Assembly: GCF_025399795.1 (NCBI RefSeq)
Contig: NZ_JAODTZ010000011.1
Coordinates: 62,001-126,000, forward strand
DNA: 64,000 bases
From: Streptomyces rhizosphaerihabitans
Lineage (GTDB): Bacteria; Actinomycetota; Actinomycetes; Streptomycetales; Streptomycetaceae
Direction of reading: 5' to 3'
A program made the position numbers and the translations under genes. The notes below the pieces were generated by a model. That model ran no database searches, was not told the origin of the DNA, and saw nothing but the letters and a program-made list of their open reading frames with translations. Of this stretch, positions 47,921-56,389 are shown one piece after another (the first letter of the stretch is position 1; the number at the start of each line of letters is the position of its first letter).

Positions 47921-49186
47921 ATGAACGACCACCGCCGACTCGGCCGTGAACTCGACCTGTTCGACACCGACCCCCTGATGGGCGCCGGACTGCCGTACTG
48001 GCTGCCGGACGGCGCCGCGGTGCGGTACGCCCTGGAGGAGTACGTCCGCGACGCCGAACGGCGGGCGGGCTATCGGCACGTGTACTCACCGGTGTTGGGC
48101 AAGAAGGAGCTGTACGAGATCTCGGGGCACTGGTCGCACTACGGCGACGACATGTTCCCGCCGATGGAACTCGGCGGAGAGCAGATGCTGTTGCGACCGA
48201 GCCTGTGCCCCCACCACGCGCTCATCTACCGGTCCCGCCCGCACAGTTACCGAGAACTCCCCTTCCGAATGGCCGAGTTGGGTGCCATGTACCGGTCCGA
48301 GCTGTCCGGCGTACTGGGCGGCCTGACCCGCGTGCGCGCCATCCAGCTCAATGACGCGCACATCTTCTGCACCCCGGACCAGGTCGCCGAAGAGGCGTCC
48401 GCCGCACTGGGGTTGATCCGCGACGCGTACGACGCGATGGGCATCGACGCGGCCCGCTACCGGCTGTCGCTGCCGGGCCCCGGCGGGAAGTACGTGGCCG
48501 ATCCGGAGCTGTGGCGCAGATCGGCCGCACTGCTGCGCGAGGTCCTCGACGGTTCCGGTGTGGCGTACGAGGCCGTCGAGGGTGAGGCCGCGTTCTACGG
48601 ACCCAAGATCGACGTCCAGATCACCGATCCGGCGGGCCGCGAGTCGACCCTTTCCACCGTCCAGGTCGACTTCCATCAGCCCGAGCGCTTCGATCTGCAC
48701 TACATCGGCGCCGACGGCGGGAAACACCGGCCGGTCATGGTGCACCGCAGTGTGATCGGCAGCCTGGAACGGGCCGTCGCCCACCTCATCGAGGTGCACG
48801 CAGGCGCCTTCCCGGCCTGGCTCGCCCCCGTCCAGCTGGTGGTCCTGCCGGTCTCCGAAGCCGAGTCCGACCGGGCTCTCGAGCTGGTACGCCGCTGCCG
48901 CGACCGGGGCCTGCGGGCCGAGCTCGCCGCCCCGGACCAGGGCAGCCTGGGCGCCCGGGTGCGCGCCGCCCGCCTGGTCCCGTACCAGGCGGTGATCGGT
49001 CACCGGGAAGCGGCCGCCGACCTGATCGCCCTGCGCCTGCGCGACGGCCGCCGCCTCGACCCCCGGCCGGCCGACGAGATCCTGCACCGCATCGCGCGGC
49101 AGATCGAATCTCGCAGCGTCGGCCTGCTCGACCAGGCCGAGCAGGCCGACGCGGGCGGAATGGGTGGAGTGGGCGAAGCAGGCTGA
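47921..49186 (+). CDS. thrS: Threonyl-tRNA synthetase lacking the editing domain
   Basis: A 421-residue class II synthetase: catalytic core (about 1-300) and anticodon-binding domain (about 310-400). The N-terminal TGS and editing domains of normal ThrRS (about 640 residues) are missing. Seen: motif 2 region MYRSELSGVLGGLTRVRA, the DDAHIFC-like NDAHIFC, zinc-ligand Cys in RPSLCPHH, motif 3 HRSVIGSLERAV. Truncated ThrRS copies act as accessory synthetases, either for amino-acid starvation or for resistance to ThrRS inhibitors. The upstream Thr-codon leader suggests induction when charged tRNA-Thr is low. Confidence 0.9.
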   Translation: MNDHRRLGRELDLFDTDPLMGAGLPYWLPDGAAVRYALEEYVRDAERRAGYRHVYSPVLGKKELYEISGHWSHYGDDMFPPMELGGEQMLLRPSLCPHHALIYRSRPHSYRELPFRMAELGAMYRSELSGVLGGLTRVRAIQLNDAHIFCTPDQVAEEASAALGLIRDAYDAMGIDAARYRLSLPGPGGKYVADPELWRRSAALLREVLDGSGVAYEAVEGEAAFYGPKIDVQITDPAGRESTLSTVQVDFHQPERFDLHYIGADGGKHRPVMVHRSVIGSLERAVAHLIEVHAGAFPAWLAPVQLVVLPVSEAESDRALELVRRCRDRGLRAELAAPDQGSLGARVRAARLVPYQAVIGHREAAADLIALRLRDGRRLDPRPADEILHRIARQIESRSVGLLDQAEQADAGGMGGVGEAG

Positions 49187-49412
49187 CCTTGGCCGAGCAG
49201 GCTGACCCTGGCCGAGCAGGCCGGACGGAGCACGCACGGCGAGGGCGGGCCCTCAGATCCCCCGCCCGCCCCCGCCGACGCGACCGGCCGCGCGGAGAGC
49301 GGCCCCGGGCAGAGCCCCAGGCGGGTGACTCGGGGCCGCATCCGGGCGGCGCACGAGCGGCACGCCCTCCATGATGACCGAATAATCACACTTATTTGCA
49401 TATCGTCGCACG

Positions 49413-50285
49413 ATGATTCTCTCTGTACGGGGCATCGCCGTGACCTGCGCCGCGGGAGCCCTCGGTGCCGCACTCGCCGCGTGCGGCGGCCCGGCGAGTC
49501 GGGATGCCGGCCACCCGGGACACCACGCGCCTGCCACCACCAGCGCCGCGATCAGCGCGACGCCCTCGCAACCGCCCACACTCGCGCCCGGTCCCGCCGG
49601 ACTGACCCCCGTCTTCAAGAACGGGCCACGCGCGCGGAACAAGACCGTCGCGCTGACGTTCGACGCGGACATGACGGCCGACCAGGGGGAGCGGGCGGCG
49701 GCCGGCGAACGTTTCGACAATCCGCAGCTGATCGCGACGCTACGGAAGTTCAAGGTGCCCGCGACTGTCTTCATGACCGGCCGGTGGGCCGACGAGTACC
49801 CCCGGGAGGCCAAGGGCATCGGACAGGACCCGCTGTTCGAGATCGCCAACCACTCGTACAGCCACTACGCCTTCACGGACGACTGCTACGGGCTGCCGAC
49901 CATGCCCGAGGACAGGATGCGCGCGGACGTGGAGCGGGCGTACGCCGCTTTCCGGAAGGCGGGGGTACGGGACGCGATGCCCTACTTCCGTTTCCCCGGC
50001 GGGTGTTACGACCAGCGGTCGCTGCGGGCGTTGAGCGCGGCCGGGGTCACCGCCGTGCAGTGGGACGTGGTGAGCGGGGACGCCTTCGCGACGGACGCGG
50101 ACGCCGTGGCACAACAAGTCCTCGACGGAGTGCGGTCCGGGTCCGTCGTCGTCATGCACTGCACACGCAGCGCGGCACCCGCGACCGAACGGGCGCTGCG
50201 GACGATCATTCCCGAACTGCGCCACAGGGGCTTCCGGTTCGTGAAGGTGTCCGAGCTGATCGGCGCCGCGGACGGGCGGCACTGA
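49413..50285 (+). CDS. Polysaccharide deacetylase (NodB) lipoprotein
   Basis: A 290-residue exported CE4 deacetylase. Lipobox LAAC at residues 20-23 makes it a lipoprotein. The NodB domain has TFDADM (motif 1, Asp-Asp), NHSYSH (motif 2 metal His pair), RFPGGCYD (motif 3) and VVMHCTR (motif 5 region). It likely removes acetyl groups from chitin-like polymers or peptidoglycan. There is no ribosome site; a TATCGT (49401-49406) may be a -10 for a leaderless message. A palindrome ATCGT-CGC-ACGAT (49402-49414) overlaps this -10 and the start codon. Confidence 0.9.
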   Translation: MILSVRGIAVTCAAGALGAALAACGGPASRDAGHPGHHAPATTSAAISATPSQPPTLAPGPAGLTPVFKNGPRARNKTVALTFDADMTADQGERAAAGERFDNPQLIATLRKFKVPATVFMTGRWADEYPREAKGIGQDPLFEIANHSYSHYAFTDDCYGLPTMPEDRMRADVERAYAAFRKAGVRDAMPYFRFPGGCYDQRSLRALSAAGVTAVQWDVVSGDAFATDADAVAQQVLDGVRSGSVVVMHCTRSAAPATERALRTIIPELRHRGFRFVKVSELIGAADGRH

Positions 50286-50393
50286 GATCCCCCGGCTGAC
50301 CGGTACCTCGTAATCCGGCTCTCCGCCCGGTCGTACTCCCCGGCCCTCCGCTCCTCGTACTCCCCGGCCACCCGCCGCTCGTAAACTGGCGGC

Positions 50394-50600
50394 ATGAGTG
50401 ACGACTACTGCGCGATCGGCGCGGACGGGCCGGCCGGGGAGCCCCTCCAGGCCCCCGACGCGGCGGGGGAAGCCGGGCCGCCGTACGCGGAGTGCGTACT
50501 GTGCCGTGAGCCCACCGAGTACCCGGAGTCACACAAGGGGATCACGCTGTGCCCCGTCTGCACTTGGCAGGAGGCACAGCGCACCGCGTGTTCGGGCTGA
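50394..50600 (+). CDS. Small zinc-ribbon-like protein
   Basis: A 68-residue protein of unknown function. It has CVLCREPTEYPES and LCPVCTWQEAQ, two CxxC pairs spaced 17 residues apart, suggesting a zinc ribbon, plus Cys6 and Cys66. Similar small proteins occur next to hydrolase genes in Streptomyces. The ATG at 50394 lacks a strong ribosome site. Confidence 0.65.
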   Translation: MSDDYCAIGADGPAGEPLQAPDAAGEAGPPYAECVLCREPTEYPESHKGITLCPVCTWQEAQRTACSG

Positions 50601-50736
50601 CCGGTATGGGGCGGGGCGGCGGTCGCGGATCAGGGGTCGGACAGCCGGGCGGACCGGCGTGAACGGCCGGGGCGGGCCGCCTCGAGACACGGACCGTCCG
50701 TTCGGAAGGGATCTTCCGCCTGGCAGACTGGTGGGC

Positions 50737-51486
50737 GTGAGCAGCGACCCGACCACCCCCGACGACAGCCCGTTCCGTACCGAACCCACCGTGCGCGACA
50801 AGGAACGGCAGTTCGTGCTGCCGCTGGTCGTGCACATCGAGAAGGCCGCTCCCCCGCCGCGCACCGACGCGCTGGAGACCGCGGCGCGGGCCGTGCTGAC
50901 CATTCTGAGCGATGAGCGTTCACTCGGGGACGGCGAGTGGGCTCAGGCGATGCGGGACTGGCAGGACGCCCGGATCCGCAAGGTCGTACGGCGGGCGCGC
51001 GGAGCCGAGTGGCGGCGGGCCGAGGCGCTGCCCGGCATCACGGTGACCGGCGGGTCCGCCGAGGTACGGGTCTTCCCGCCGGTGCCGCTGGACGGCTGGC
51101 CCAAGGACCTGGCGCGGCTCCAGGTGTCCGGTACGGACCTCGACGATCCGGAGCCGCCGGCACCGGCCGATCCGGCGGCGCCCGTGCTGTGGCTCAACCC
51201 GGAGCTGGACATGTCGGCCGGCAAGACGATGGCGCAGACCGGCCATGGCGCCCAACTGGCCTGGTGGGAGCTGTCGGAGAAGGAGCGGGTCGCCTGGCGC
51301 GATGCGGGATTCGCCCTCTCCGTGCGCACCGCGGATCCGGCCCGCTGGCGTGAACTCACCACTTCCGGGCTGCCGTTGGTCCGTGACGCGGGGTTCACGG
51401 AGATCGCGCCCGGACTGACTGTCGCCGTCGAGGGCCACGACCGAGTCGGCGCCCTGCCGGAACGCGCACCGCACCCGACGGGCTGA
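50737..51486 (+). CDS. Peptidyl-tRNA hydrolase Pth2-like protein
   Basis: A 249-residue protein whose C-terminal 110 residues resemble archaeal/eukaryotic Pth2: LNPELDMSAGKTMAQTGHGA, WWEL, and GLPLVRDAGFTEIAPGLTVAV. The first 130 residues are a lineage-specific helical domain. Pth2 recycles peptidyl-tRNA; activity here is inferred. The GTG at 50737 lies eight bases after CAGACT, which may be a -10 for leaderless start. Confidence 0.8.
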   Translation: MSSDPTTPDDSPFRTEPTVRDKERQFVLPLVVHIEKAAPPPRTDALETAARAVLTILSDERSLGDGEWAQAMRDWQDARIRKVVRRARGAEWRRAEALPGITVTGGSAEVRVFPPVPLDGWPKDLARLQVSGTDLDDPEPPAPADPAAPVLWLNPELDMSAGKTMAQTGHGAQLAWWELSEKERVAWRDAGFALSVRTADPARWRELTTSGLPLVRDAGFTEIAPGLTVAVEGHDRVGALPERAPHPTG

Positions 51487-51606
51487 CCGCGGGCCGACCG
51501 AGGCCCGGACACCGAGCGCTCTCCTCGGCTCCAGGCGTACGCCGGGGTGCGGTTGACGTGGCGCCCGACCCCTGACGTCCGGCGCCCGGCCCCTGAGTCC
51601 GGAACG

Positions 51607-52080
51607 TCAGTCGGCCAGGGTGGAGGCGAGCTCCGTGGTGACCCGGACGAGTTCGGTGTCCGGCTCGGCGAGCAGGTGCTGGAGGGTACCGCGGTGGGCG
51701 CGTACGGCCTGGCGGGCTTCGCGCTCCCAGCCCACCCAGTTCTCGCGGCGGTTGAGGAGTTTGGGATAGGCGGCGGCCGTGCGCTCCCACTGCCGGGCGT
51801 CCGCGATGTCCTTCAGGAGCTGGATTATCTGCACACGGCAGGTGACCTGGGGAAGTTCGGCGAGTTCCCAGAGGAAGGGGACGGTCGCGGCCGTCGCCTG
51901 CTCCACGACGAATCCGTACTGGCAGATTCGTTCCCGCAGGTCCTGGAGTGCGGCCCTGGCCGTTGCCGCATTACCCCAGGCAACGGTGTTGAGCAGGACC
52001 GGGATGGCCTCCGCCGACCCCTTGGAGTCCTTGATCTCGTCCCACGACACGCGTTCCAGGTTCCTGAGTGGTGTTGCCAT
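51607..52080 (-). CDS. Helical HEAT-like protein of unknown function
   Basis: A 157-residue, almost entirely helical protein (ARAALQDLRERI, ATAATVPFLWELAEL, RVQIIQLLKDIADAR) resembling HEAT repeats found in small cytoplasmic adaptor proteins. No catalytic motif. A good ribosome site (GGAGGGAG) precedes the ATG at 52080. It is divergent from the DUF397/XRE pair; the region between holds a 15-bp hairpin. Confidence 0.75.
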   Translation of the reverse strand: MATPLRNLERVSWDEIKDSKGSAEAIPVLLNTVAWGNAATARAALQDLRERICQYGFVVEQATAATVPFLWELAELPQVTCRVQIIQLLKDIADARQWERTAAAYPKLLNRRENWVGWEREARQAVRAHRGTLQHLLAEPDTELVRVTTELASTLAD

Positions 52081-52233
52081 TTCCGCTCCCTCCGAAGGCG
52101 TCGGACAGTGTCAGGTGCGCGGGTGGGCCCAGCCCGTCCCGGACGATCACGCTCCCTCGGGAGCCCTTGATACGACGTCAGTACACGCCGCTGGTAACGA
52201 GGTTGACGCCACGGCTATTATCCACGCTGACAG

Positions 52234-52271
52234 CGTCTTCGTGCAATTGCACGAGAAATTGCATGAAGACG
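52234..52271. promoter_or_regulatory. 15-bp inverted repeat, operator or 5' RNA hairpin
   Basis: CGTCTTCGTGCAATT (52234-52248) pairs with AATTGCATGAAGACG (52257-52271) with a single G-T mismatch, loop GCACGAGA. The left half includes the perfect palindrome GTGCAATTGCAC (52241-52252). TATTAT at 52216-52221 could be the -10 of a plus-strand promoter, placing this hairpin at the extreme 5' end of the DUF397 transcript. Notably A/T-rich for this genome. Confidence 0.7.
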
Positions 52272-52360
52272 GAGAGAGGCAGGGGCCGCGTGAGGTCCGG
52301 CCGGCGCCCGCGACCGGGCGGGCGCACACGTGGTGGAACGTCAGCAAGGAGAGTGCGTTG

Positions 52361-52591
52361 GTGCCATCAGTGCCGAACGGAGTGCGGGCGAGCTCGCTGG
52401 GGGCCCGCTGGATCAAGAGCAGGCACAGCAATGCCGAGGGCAACTGCGTCGAGGTGGCCGCTCTGGGCGACGGAGGTATCGCGGTACGCAACTCCCGCGA
52501 CCCCGACGGTCCGGCCCTCGTCTACACCCCGGCGGAAGTGGCCGCGTTCCTGGCCGGCGCGAAAGACGGGGAGTTCGACCACCTGCTCTGA
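52361..52591 (+). CDS. DUF397 protein
   Basis: A 76-residue DUF397 protein: RWIKSRHSNAEGNCVEVA, AVRNSRDPDGPAL, FL and a C-terminal acidic tail. DUF397 proteins work with the adjacent XRE/DUF5753 regulator, in a WhiJ/BldB-like arrangement related to developmental control. GTG at 52361 follows AGGAG (52347-52351); TTG at 52358 is an alternative. Confidence 0.88.
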   Translation: MPSVPNGVRASSLGARWIKSRHSNAEGNCVEVAALGDGGIAVRNSRDPDGPALVYTPAEVAAFLAGAKDGEFDHLL

Positions 52592-52619
52592 AATGGTCTC
52601 CGGCGCTTCGAACTCCGTT

Positions 52620-52645
52620 GAAGTGGAAGGATAGTTGTCCACTTC
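52620..52645. promoter_or_regulatory. Inverted repeat between DUF397 and XRE genes
   Basis: GAAGTGGA (52620-52627) and TCCACTTC (52638-52645), ten-base spacer. It lies 28 bases after the DUF397 stop and before a possible TAATTT -10 at 52681-52686; terminator or operator. Confidence 0.45.
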
Positions 52646-52719
52646 TGTCTCCCCATGCGGCAGAGTCGGGCGCGGTGCGATAATTTTGGCTGTCTTCTGC
52701 CGGTCGACTGGGAGTCAGG

Positions 52720-53643
52720 ATGTCCGTCGAGTCACCCCGCGTCTCCCGCCTCGAACCGTATCTGAGCCGGGCGGAACCCGCCCCCACCCTGCTCAAGATG
52801 TTGGTCGGCGTTCAGCTGGCGGGCGCCCGCGAGGACGCGGGCCTCTCCCAGGAACAGGCGGCGCGGTCCCTGGGGTTCAGCGCGGCGAAGCTGTCGCGCA
52901 TAGAGGCGGGCAAGGGTCGCCGACCTCCCACGGAGGGCGACGTCCGCGCGCTGCTCGAGCTGTACGGGACCGATGACTACGAGGCGTCGGTCCTGCTCAG
53001 ACTTCTGCAGCGCGCCGGTGAGCCGGGATGGTGGCAGCGCTACGACAAGCGGTTGATGCCCGAGTGGTTCGACCGGCTGGTCGGGCTCCAGGAGGCGGCC
53101 ACCACCATCCGTACCTTCGAGATCCAGTACGTTCCGGGCCTGTTGCAGACTCCCGACTACACCCGGGCCGTGGTGGAACGCGGTCTGCCGACGGCGCCGG
53201 CCGGCGAGGTGCAGCGCCGGGTGGAGCTGCGGATGCGCCGACGGGAGCTGCTGAACCGGACCGACGCCCCTCATCTGTGGGCCGTTGTCGACGAGTCCGT
53301 CCTGCTCCGCGTCCTGGGCAGCCGCGAGGTGATGCGCGCTCAGCTGGAGCACCTCATCGAGATGGCTCAGCGTCCGCATGTGATCGTGCAGATCGTGCCG
53401 TTGGACGTCACGAACGCCTCGGCACCCGCCATCCCCGTCACCTATCTGCGCTTCGGCGGCGTCGAACTGCCCGACATCGTCTATCTGGAGCACATAAGGA
53501 GCGCGAACTTCCTGGAGGACCGCGACGAGACGGAGGAGTACCGGGTGGTACTGGACCGCCTCGCCGACGAGGCCCTCAGCCCGCGCGCGTCCCTGGCGCT
53601 GCTGCGCGACACGGTGGACCAGCGCTACAGCGCTTCGCACTGA
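52720..53643 (+). CDS. XRE-family regulator with DUF5753
   Basis: A 307-residue DNA-binding protein: helix-turn-helix (about 27-80: LAGAREDAGLSQEQAARSLGFS and KLSRIEAGK) and DUF5753 (about 105-300, with YVPGLLQTPDYTRAV and VTYLRF). It resembles WhiJ-type regulators. It follows DUF397 on the same strand but has its own ATG at 52720 with GGGAG; it is the likely ligand of nearby palindromes. Confidence 0.92.
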   Translation: MSVESPRVSRLEPYLSRAEPAPTLLKMLVGVQLAGAREDAGLSQEQAARSLGFSAAKLSRIEAGKGRRPPTEGDVRALLELYGTDDYEASVLLRLLQRAGEPGWWQRYDKRLMPEWFDRLVGLQEAATTIRTFEIQYVPGLLQTPDYTRAVVERGLPTAPAGEVQRRVELRMRRRELLNRTDAPHLWAVVDESVLLRVLGSREVMRAQLEHLIEMAQRPHVIVQIVPLDVTNASAPAIPVTYLRFGGVELPDIVYLEHIRSANFLEDRDETEEYRVVLDRLADEALSPRASLALLRDTVDQRYSASH

Positions 53644-53705
53644 CGGGGCGGCACCGCGTCGCGCCGGTGAGGCGCGCGCGGGTCACCCGGCCTCCCGGCG
53701 CCGCT

Positions 53706-54524
53706 CTAGCGGATGCGGCCGACCCCGCCGAACTCGATCCACTCCTGGGTGAGTTGGCGCGGCACGACGTCGGTGTCCGGCCGCCAGGTGGACACCTCGA
53801 CCAGTCCGGGTTCGAGGATGTCCATGCCGTCGAAGAACTCCGCGACATCCTTCTCCTGGCGCACGCGACCCCAGTGGCCCTGTGTCGCGGTGTCCATGAA
53901 TTCGGTGACGAACTTCCGGACCTCCGGGTCCTCGCTGACCAACTGGCACATCACCATGAAACTGCCGGGCGCCAGCCGCTCGGCGACGCGGCCGATCACG
54001 GCGAGAGGGCCGTCGGTGTCACTGTCCGGGATGCAGTGGAACACCGAGTTGAACAGCACGGCCACCGGCTCCGAGAGGTCGATCAGCCGCTGGGTGTCGG
54101 GGTGGGCGAATATCGCCTCGGTCTCCCGCAGGTCGGCGTGGATCACGGCCGTACGGTCGTTCTGGTCCAGCAGGGCCCGGCCGTGCACCAGCACCATCGG
54201 GTCGACGTCGACGTACACCACCCGGGAGGCCTCGTCGACCGACTGGGCGACCTGGTGCACATTGTTCTGGGTGGGCAGGCCGGATCCGTGGTCGAGGAAC
54301 TGCCTGATTCCGTATCCGTCCGCCAGAGTCCTGACCACCCGCTGGAGGAAGCGCCGGTTGTTCAGCGCCAGCGCGCGCGTGCTGGGCACGACCTTGTCCA
54401 GCTCTTCGCAGGCCGCCCGGTCGGCGGCGTAGTTGTCCTTGCCGCCCAGGTAGTGGTCGTACATGCGCGCGGCCGTGGGCACCGTGGCATCGATCGACGT
54501 GGACAGCTGCTCGCCAGGCTGCAT
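53706..54524 (-). CDS. SAM-dependent methyltransferase (DUF574, PF04672 type)
   Basis: A 272-residue methyltransferase. Seen: MYDHYLGGKDNYAADR at the N-terminus, LDHGSGLPTQNNVHQVAQ (SAM-binding loop) and VYVDVDPMVLVHGRALL. The family is expanded in Streptomyces; substrates are unknown. GGGGGAACG precedes ATG 54524. It is convergent with the XRE gene. Confidence 0.92.
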   Translation of the reverse strand: MQPGEQLSTSIDATVPTAARMYDHYLGGKDNYAADRAACEELDKVVPSTRALALNNRRFLQRVVRTLADGYGIRQFLDHGSGLPTQNNVHQVAQSVDEASRVVYVDVDPMVLVHGRALLDQNDRTAVIHADLRETEAIFAHPDTQRLIDLSEPVAVLFNSVFHCIPDSDTDGPLAVIGRVAERLAPGSFMVMCQLVSEDPEVRKFVTEFMDTATQGHWGRVRQEKDVAEFFDGMDILEPGLVEVSTWRPDTDVVPRQLTQEWIEFGGVGRIR

Positions 54525-54657
54525 CGTTCCCCCAGATCCGTGCCGCGCCAACCCGACTGGCACGACCGACAACACATATTAGGGAAATGGAAGTTGGCCT
54601 CACCAGTCCCCGAACGAAGGACGCGGGGCGGATCCGCCCGTCGGCCCGCCCCTTCGT

Positions 54658-55216
54658 TCAGCGGGGTGGCGCGAAATGGCCGATCAGCAGGGACAGCCGC
54701 CGGTCGTGCCCCGCGCGGGGCAGGCGCCCGTTGCGCATGAGCGTGACAAGGCCGCGCAGGCCGCCCCGGAAGGTCTCGGCGAGGATGCCCGGTCGTCCCC
54801 GGCGAGCGGCAGGATCACCTCCCGCAGTTCACCGAAGGCCTCGCGCAGGGCGGGTGGCGCCTCGGGGGTCGCGAACGGCAGGTCGAAGGATGTGCGTGAA
54901 CATCGCGTCGTACAGCGCGGGCCTGCGCTCACGGGAGTCGGTGCAGGCCGCGCCCACGGCGGCCAGGGCGTCACCGGGGTCGGCCACCGCCGCGCGCGGC
55001 GCGCAGCTCCTGCGCCAGTTCGGCGAAACCCCGCACCGCGACCGCCGCCATGATGGCGTCCTTGCCCTTGACGTGGCTGTAGAGCATCGGCTGGCTGTAC
55101 TCGGTCTCGGCGGCCGGCCGTCGCGCGGTCACCGCGTCCCAGCCCTCGTTTTCAGCCAGTTCGCGGACGGCCGTCACGATCGGCTGCTCGCGCTCTCGGC
55201 GCGTCCGGATCGACAT
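54658..55216 (-). pseudogene. Frameshifted TetR/AcrR regulator
   Basis: The helix-turn-helix part is intact (residues to about 55: ENEGWDAVTARR, YSQPMLYSHVKGKDAIMAAV) but the ligand domain is spread over three other frames. Breaks lie near 54985 (GC-rich run), near 54893-54899 and near 54788-54795. Read across them the protein continues DALAAVGAACTDSRERRPALY, FDLPFATPEAPPALREAFGE and ILAETFRGGLRGLVTLMRNG to a TGA at 54658, a normal TetR length. Either a decayed gene or clustered sequencing errors. Its operators (55225-55241, 55278-55288) are perfect. Confidence 0.75.
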
Positions 55217-55224
55217 GACCACGA

Positions 55225-55241
55225 TTCTAGCGTCGCTAGAA
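55225..55241. promoter_or_regulatory. TetR operator 1, perfect palindrome
   Basis: TTCTAGCG-T-CGCTAGAA, a 17-base perfect palindrome directly upstream of the TetR start. Confidence 0.75.
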
Positions 55242-55277
55242 TTCATGTCGGCGCTATGCTATCTTCGCTCTTGTCCA

Positions 55278-55288
55278 TAGCGCCGCTA
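55278..55288. promoter_or_regulatory. TetR operator 2, same core
   Basis: TAGCG-C-CGCTA, same core as operator 1, 16 bases before the DUF4267 start. Together they suggest the TetR protein represses both genes. Confidence 0.65.
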
Positions 55289-55303
55289 GCAAGGAGATCC
55301 GAC

Positions 55304-55675
55304 ATGCTCACTCCCACGGCCTACGGCCTGGCCATCGTGCTCGACCTCCTCGTCCTGTTCATCGGTGCGCGGTTCCTGGTCCAGCCGCGGGCGGCCGCCA
55401 CCGGTTACGGCGTCCCGGCCAAGCCGGACGGCGACGCCGCCTACCTGGAGATCAAGGGGCTGCGTGACGCGGTCCTCGGCGTCATGGGCCTGGCCCTGCT
55501 GGCCTTCGCCGGAGCCACCGCCGCGGCCTGGTTCATGCTGACCGTGGCCCTGGTACCGCTCGGCGACACCCTGATAGTGCTGCGCCACGGCGGGACGAAG
55601 GCCGTCGCCTTCGGTATCCACTTCGCCACCGCCGCACTCGTCCTCGTCAGCGCCGGCCTGCTCTTCGCCGCCTGA
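55304..55675 (+). CDS. DUF4267 small membrane protein
   Basis: A 123-residue protein with four transmembrane helices (about 8-24, 50-75, 75-95, 100-120) and the DUF4267 segments GYGVPAKPDGDAAYLEIKG-like and RHGGTKAVAFGIH. Function unknown. AAGGAG (55291-55296) precedes the ATG at 55304. It is divergent from the frameshifted TetR gene; the two share the palindromic control region. Confidence 0.85.
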   Translation: MLTPTAYGLAIVLDLLVLFIGARFLVQPRAAATGYGVPAKPDGDAAYLEIKGLRDAVLGVMGLALLAFAGATAAAWFMLTVALVPLGDTLIVLRHGGTKAVAFGIHFATAALVLVSAGLLFAA

Positions 55676-55744
55676 CCCGGCCCGGCGGGCCCCCGCGCCC
55701 GTCGGGCTACGCTTGGCCCACAAACGTGAAGGTGGGAGGTCCGG

Positions 55745-56389
55745 ATGACCGGCACCCGGCTGGACGGCAGGGTCGAACGCGGCAACCGCACGCGGCAGTC
55801 GGTCCTCCGCCGCACGGTCGACATCGCCTCGGTCGAAGGACTCGAGGCGCTGTCCGTCGGACGCCTCGCCACCGAGCTCGGGCTCAGCAAGAGCGGCGTC
55901 TTCGCCCTCTTCGGGTCCAAGCAGGAGCTGCAACTGGCCACCGTGCGCGAGGCCTCGCGCATCCACGTCGAGCGGGTGAACCGGCCCGCAGCCCAGACCC
56001 CGGCCGGCGTCGCCCGCGTCCGACGGCTGTGCGAACTCTGGCTGGAGTACTCGCGGAGCCGGGTCTTCCCCGGAGGCTGCTTCTTCTACGAGGTCGTCGC
56101 CGAGTTCGACGCCCGGCCCGGCCCCGTCCACGACGCGGTGGCCCGGGCCCAGCGGGCCTGGGCGGACCACGTCGAGCACACCGTCGTCGAGGCCCGCGAC
56201 CTCGGCGAACTCCGGTCCGATACGGATGCCGCCCAACTCGCTTTCGAGCTCGTCGCGTTGATGGAGACGGCCAACGCGCTCTCCGTCCTGCACGACGAAA
56301 CGGCCGCCTACCGCAGAGCCGGAGTCGCGATCGCCTCGCGGCTGCGCGCGGCGGCGACCGATCCGGCCCGGGTAGCCGAACTCTCCTGA
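55745..56389 (+). CDS. TetR/AcrR-family regulator
   Basis: A 214-residue regulator. N-terminal helix-turn-helix (about 20-70: IASVEGLEALSVGRLATEL, GLSKSGVFALFGSKQELQ) and a TetR_C_6-like ligand domain (RVFPGGCFFYEVVAEFDARPGPV). Intact, unlike the neighbour at 54658-55216. Target unknown. Preceded by GGAGGTCCGG. Confidence 0.92.
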   Translation: MTGTRLDGRVERGNRTRQSVLRRTVDIASVEGLEALSVGRLATELGLSKSGVFALFGSKQELQLATVREASRIHVERVNRPAAQTPAGVARVRRLCELWLEYSRSRVFPGGCFFYEVVAEFDARPGPVHDAVARAQRAWADHVEHTVVEARDLGELRSDTDAAQLAFELVALMETANALSVLHDETAAYRRAGVAIASRLRAAATDPARVAELS

